Below are positions 30,073 to 31,796 of a stretch of 31,796 nucleotides of DNA, one piece after another. The DNA comes from a virus: positions 1 through 31,796 of the IMG/VR virus record IMGVR_UViG_3300020469_000159, one strand, 5' to 3'. The first letter of the stretch is position 1. Each line of letters begins with the position of its first letter. A program made the translations under genes and the position numbers. The notes below the pieces were generated by a model that was given only the letters and a program-made list of their open reading frames with translations, did not search any database and was not told where the DNA came from.

Positions 30073-31116
30073 TTATGATTCTTTAATTCCATACATTCTA
30101 ATTTCACCAGACTCTATATTTCCTGAACTAAAAAAGAATTGTGCTGCGTTTACATTAGCAGTAGCTATTCTTGATCCACCATAAGTTGCATAATAACCAG
30201 AGTAGTAAAAACCCGTTGTACCTTCAGAAACCCCACCTCCTGAAATAACATGAGTGTGAGAGCTAGTAATATGGGGTGATCTACACTCAACTACTAAACT
30301 TACACCCAGTTCTCCAGAAGCAGACCCAACAGTTTCAGGGGCAATATTGTGTATAGCAGTAACACCAGTAGTACTACCAAGAGTATGATAATGATCACTG
30401 CCAGAATCGTAACTACTGCCACCATTAGAACTAGTTCTAGCATATAATTGTACATTATCATCAACAGGAATAACATTTCTAAATTCAAATTCGTAATGTA
30501 CATATTTACTGCTATCAAATTGAGTAAATGATTGAGTAGCAGCATTACTAATAGACCCAGATGAAACTATAAACTCTTTAAGTCCACCAATTTTAGTTCC
30601 CATATAAGTTGCAAGCCTAGACATTGTAGCCTTACGATTAGTGCCACCTGCACCGTCATCTACAACCATCAAGTCTGCATCTACTAGTGCTGCACCAATG
30701 TCTGTGCCACCGTCTATGTCTAGGTCAACCAAAGGTATTGAGCCATCTGGGACAACTAGACTATTTGCAGTAACACTACCAGTTGCAGTGACATTACCAC
30801 TAACTGTTACGTTACCACTAAACGTACCACCAGAGGCTTTACTTACTGTATCAGCAGTTTCAAAACTACCATGTGACACAATAACAATCTGGTCATTCTC
30901 AGTAGCACCTGTGCTTAACGTAATGGTAGAACCATTCGTGGCAGTGTAGTCTGTGCCATCTACTAGACGTACACCATTCTGATACACATGCACAGCACCT
31001 ACCGTATAGCCAACATTAGTAATACTAGTTTGGCTGGCTGTTGCCGTAACTGTGTGTTTAGTTTCTATTTGTTGTGGGGATGATATTGCTACCTTACCAC
31101 CAATATAACCTGCCAT
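30073..31116 (-). CDS. tail-fibre protein combining both paralogous modules, 347 aa
   Basis: The N-terminal 85 residues (MAGYIGGKVAISS, then GAVHVYQNGVRLVDGTDYTA) are the module shared with the gene at 28149. Next comes a shaft-like repeat (GNVTVSGNVTATGSVTANSL), then the DIGAALVDADLM linker, then the C-terminal domain shared with 29028 and 31126, ending GNIESGEIRMYGIKES. So one protein carries what is split over two genes further on. It may be the full-length fibre from which the others arose. The middle of the C-terminal domain contains several His and differs from its paralogues, as expected of a receptor-binding surface. The sequence before the ATG is nearly the same as before the gene at 28149. 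Confidence 0.75.
   Translation of the reverse strand: MAGYIGGKVAISSPQQIETKHTVTATASQTSITNVGYTVGAVHVYQNGVRLVDGTDYTATNGSTITLSTGATENDQIVIVSHGSFETADTVSKASGGTFSGNVTVSGNVTATGSVTANSLVVPDGSIPLVDLDIDGGTDIGAALVDADLMVVDDGAGGTNRKATMSRLATYMGTKIGGLKEFIVSSGSISNAATQSFTQFDSSKYVHYEFEFRNVIPVDDNVQLYARTSSNGGSSYDSGSDHYHTLGSTTGVTAIHNIAPETVGSASGELGVSLVVECRSPHITSSHTHVISGGGVSEGTTGFYYSGYYATYGGSRIATANVNAAQFFFSSGNIESGEIRMYGIKES
30584..30723 (-). repeat. fibre linker repeat (copy B)
   Basis: This is the counterpart of 29560-29699 and encodes DIDGGTDIGAALVDADLM through KIGG. A degenerate third form (NIDGGTSRGTT to ATYMGTKIGG) is in the partial gene at the right edge. Confidence 0.8.
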
Positions 31117-31125
31117 ATTGTTTCC

Positions 31126-31796
31126 TTATGAATTAACTATTCCGAACATAGTGATCTCACCTGATTCAATATTACCACTAAGCATTTGAAATTTTATTGC
31201 ATCCACATCTGCTGCTACTAAATGAACTACCCCAGCATCAGTTACTTCTCTAATCTGACCACTTGTATCCATCATTACACCATTACTAGTAGCATAAGTA
31301 TAAGTGGTTAAATGAGGATTAAATAATATAAATATAGTACATACACCAAACTCATTTGTGTCTGAACCCATATTATAACCATTACCAAGACTTACATCAA
31401 AACCAGTTCTGTCAGTTGTTAGTGTTTGATGATAATTACCATTAGTAGAATCGTAACTAGAACCGCCATCTGTAGACGCAAGAGCTTGTAAAGAAGTATT
31501 ATCTGTAGCAGGAACTACATTTTGTACCCAAAATTGATAGTGATCATATTTACTTGCATCAAACTGGGTAAATGAAACATTAGCTGCATTAGAGATTGCT
31601 CCACTAGAGGCAAGAAACTCCATGCCCCCACCAATTTTAGTTCCCATATAGGTAGCCATAGTCTCAACAGAAGTCATACGCATAGTGCCAGCATCGTTGA
31701 TCAAGACACCATCACCATCAGCAATAGCAGTTGTCCCTCTGGATGTACCACCGTCTATGTTATCTAGTTCAGTTTTGGTTACACCAGTGCTTGCCA
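31126..31796 (-). CDS. tail-fibre protein, 5' end beyond the window
   Basis: The frame is open to the right edge of the window, so the protein's N-terminus is outside. The visible part starts ASTGVTKTELDNIDGGTSRG, a typical phage fibre shaft motif, then a linker ending MATYMGTKIGG and the C-terminal domain (FLASSGAISNAANVSFTQFD to GEITMFGIVNS) shared with the genes at 29028 and 30073. The last seven residues are identical to those of the 29028 gene. A TTG at 31704 could be read as a start, but the frame clearly continues upstream with fibre-like sequence. It is probably the first of the three fibre genes in transcription order. Confidence 0.75.
   Translation of the reverse strand, partial: ASTGVTKTELDNIDGGTSRGTTAIADGDGVLINDAGTMRMTSVETMATYMGTKIGGGMEFLASSGAISNAANVSFTQFDASKYDHYQFWVQNVVPATDNTSLQALASTDGGSSYDSTNGNYHQTLTTDRTGFDVSLGNGYNMGSDTNEFGVCTIFILFNPHLTTYTYATSNGVMMDTSGQIREVTDAGVVHLVAADVDAIKFQMLSGNIESGEITMFGIVNS

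Noticed and set aside
31126-31704. Complete fibre gene starting with TTG at 31704
   Set aside because: The frame stays open to the window edge with typical fibre sequence, so the gene is truncated by the window.

Overview
The window looks like roughly half or more of a tailed double-stranded DNA phage genome, probably a marine podovirus-like phage or a prophage of one. The left part (about 1-17,896) is read left to right and carries regulation, integration, DNA replication and nucleotide metabolism. The right part (about 17,893-31,796) is read right to left and carries virion genes. The replication set is T7-like: a primase-helicase with an N-terminal zinc motif, a family A DNA polymerase with proofreading domain, and an ssDNA-binding protein with an acidic, Phe-ending tail. 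With it are a RecB/Cas4-type nuclease, an Hjc-type resolvase, ThyX, MazG and a monomeric B12-dependent ribonucleotide reductase. This mix is known from marine podoviruses such as roseophage SIO1 and its relatives. Several tail proteins have a style common in marine phages. A marine alphaproteobacterial host is an inference only. No phage RNA polymerase, terminase, portal or capsid gene lies inside the window.

Layout. (a) 1-1,062: tiny unknown genes, one convincing intrinsic terminator (549-579) and a run of three RNA hairpins (966-1041). (b) 1,063-5,025: a compact operon of HTH protein, large Cys-rich zinc-ribbon protein, M28/M20-like metallopeptidase, second HTH protein and unknown protein. 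(c) 5,022-6,074: a promoter/operator region rich in dyads, then a tyrosine integrase. (d) 6,071-7,566: seven small overlapping genes, including a half-length Na/phosphate cotransporter and three other membrane proteins. (e) 7,559-13,649: ThyX, primase-helicase, DNA polymerase, SSB, nuclease and resolvase in one overlapping string. (f) 13,642-17,896: metallophosphoesterase, an internal promoter, MazG, class II RNR, a DUF3310 protein and small unknown genes. (g) Reverse strand, in transcription order from the right edge: three related tail-fibre proteins with a small fibre-assembly-like protein, a glycine-rich adhesin, small membrane proteins, a repeat-rich structural protein, a lytic transglycosylase, and large internal-virion-type proteins.

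The two halves meet head-on at 17,893-17,896, where the two stop codons overlap inside one TTAA with no intergenic space. The middle genes form a complete dNTP supply and replication module: RNR, ThyX and MazG feed the polymerase, and the nuclease and resolvase can process host DNA and recombination intermediates. The least explained parts are the HTH/zinc-ribbon/peptidase operon at 1,063-5,025 and the phosphate-transporter membrane cluster at 6,350-7,566.
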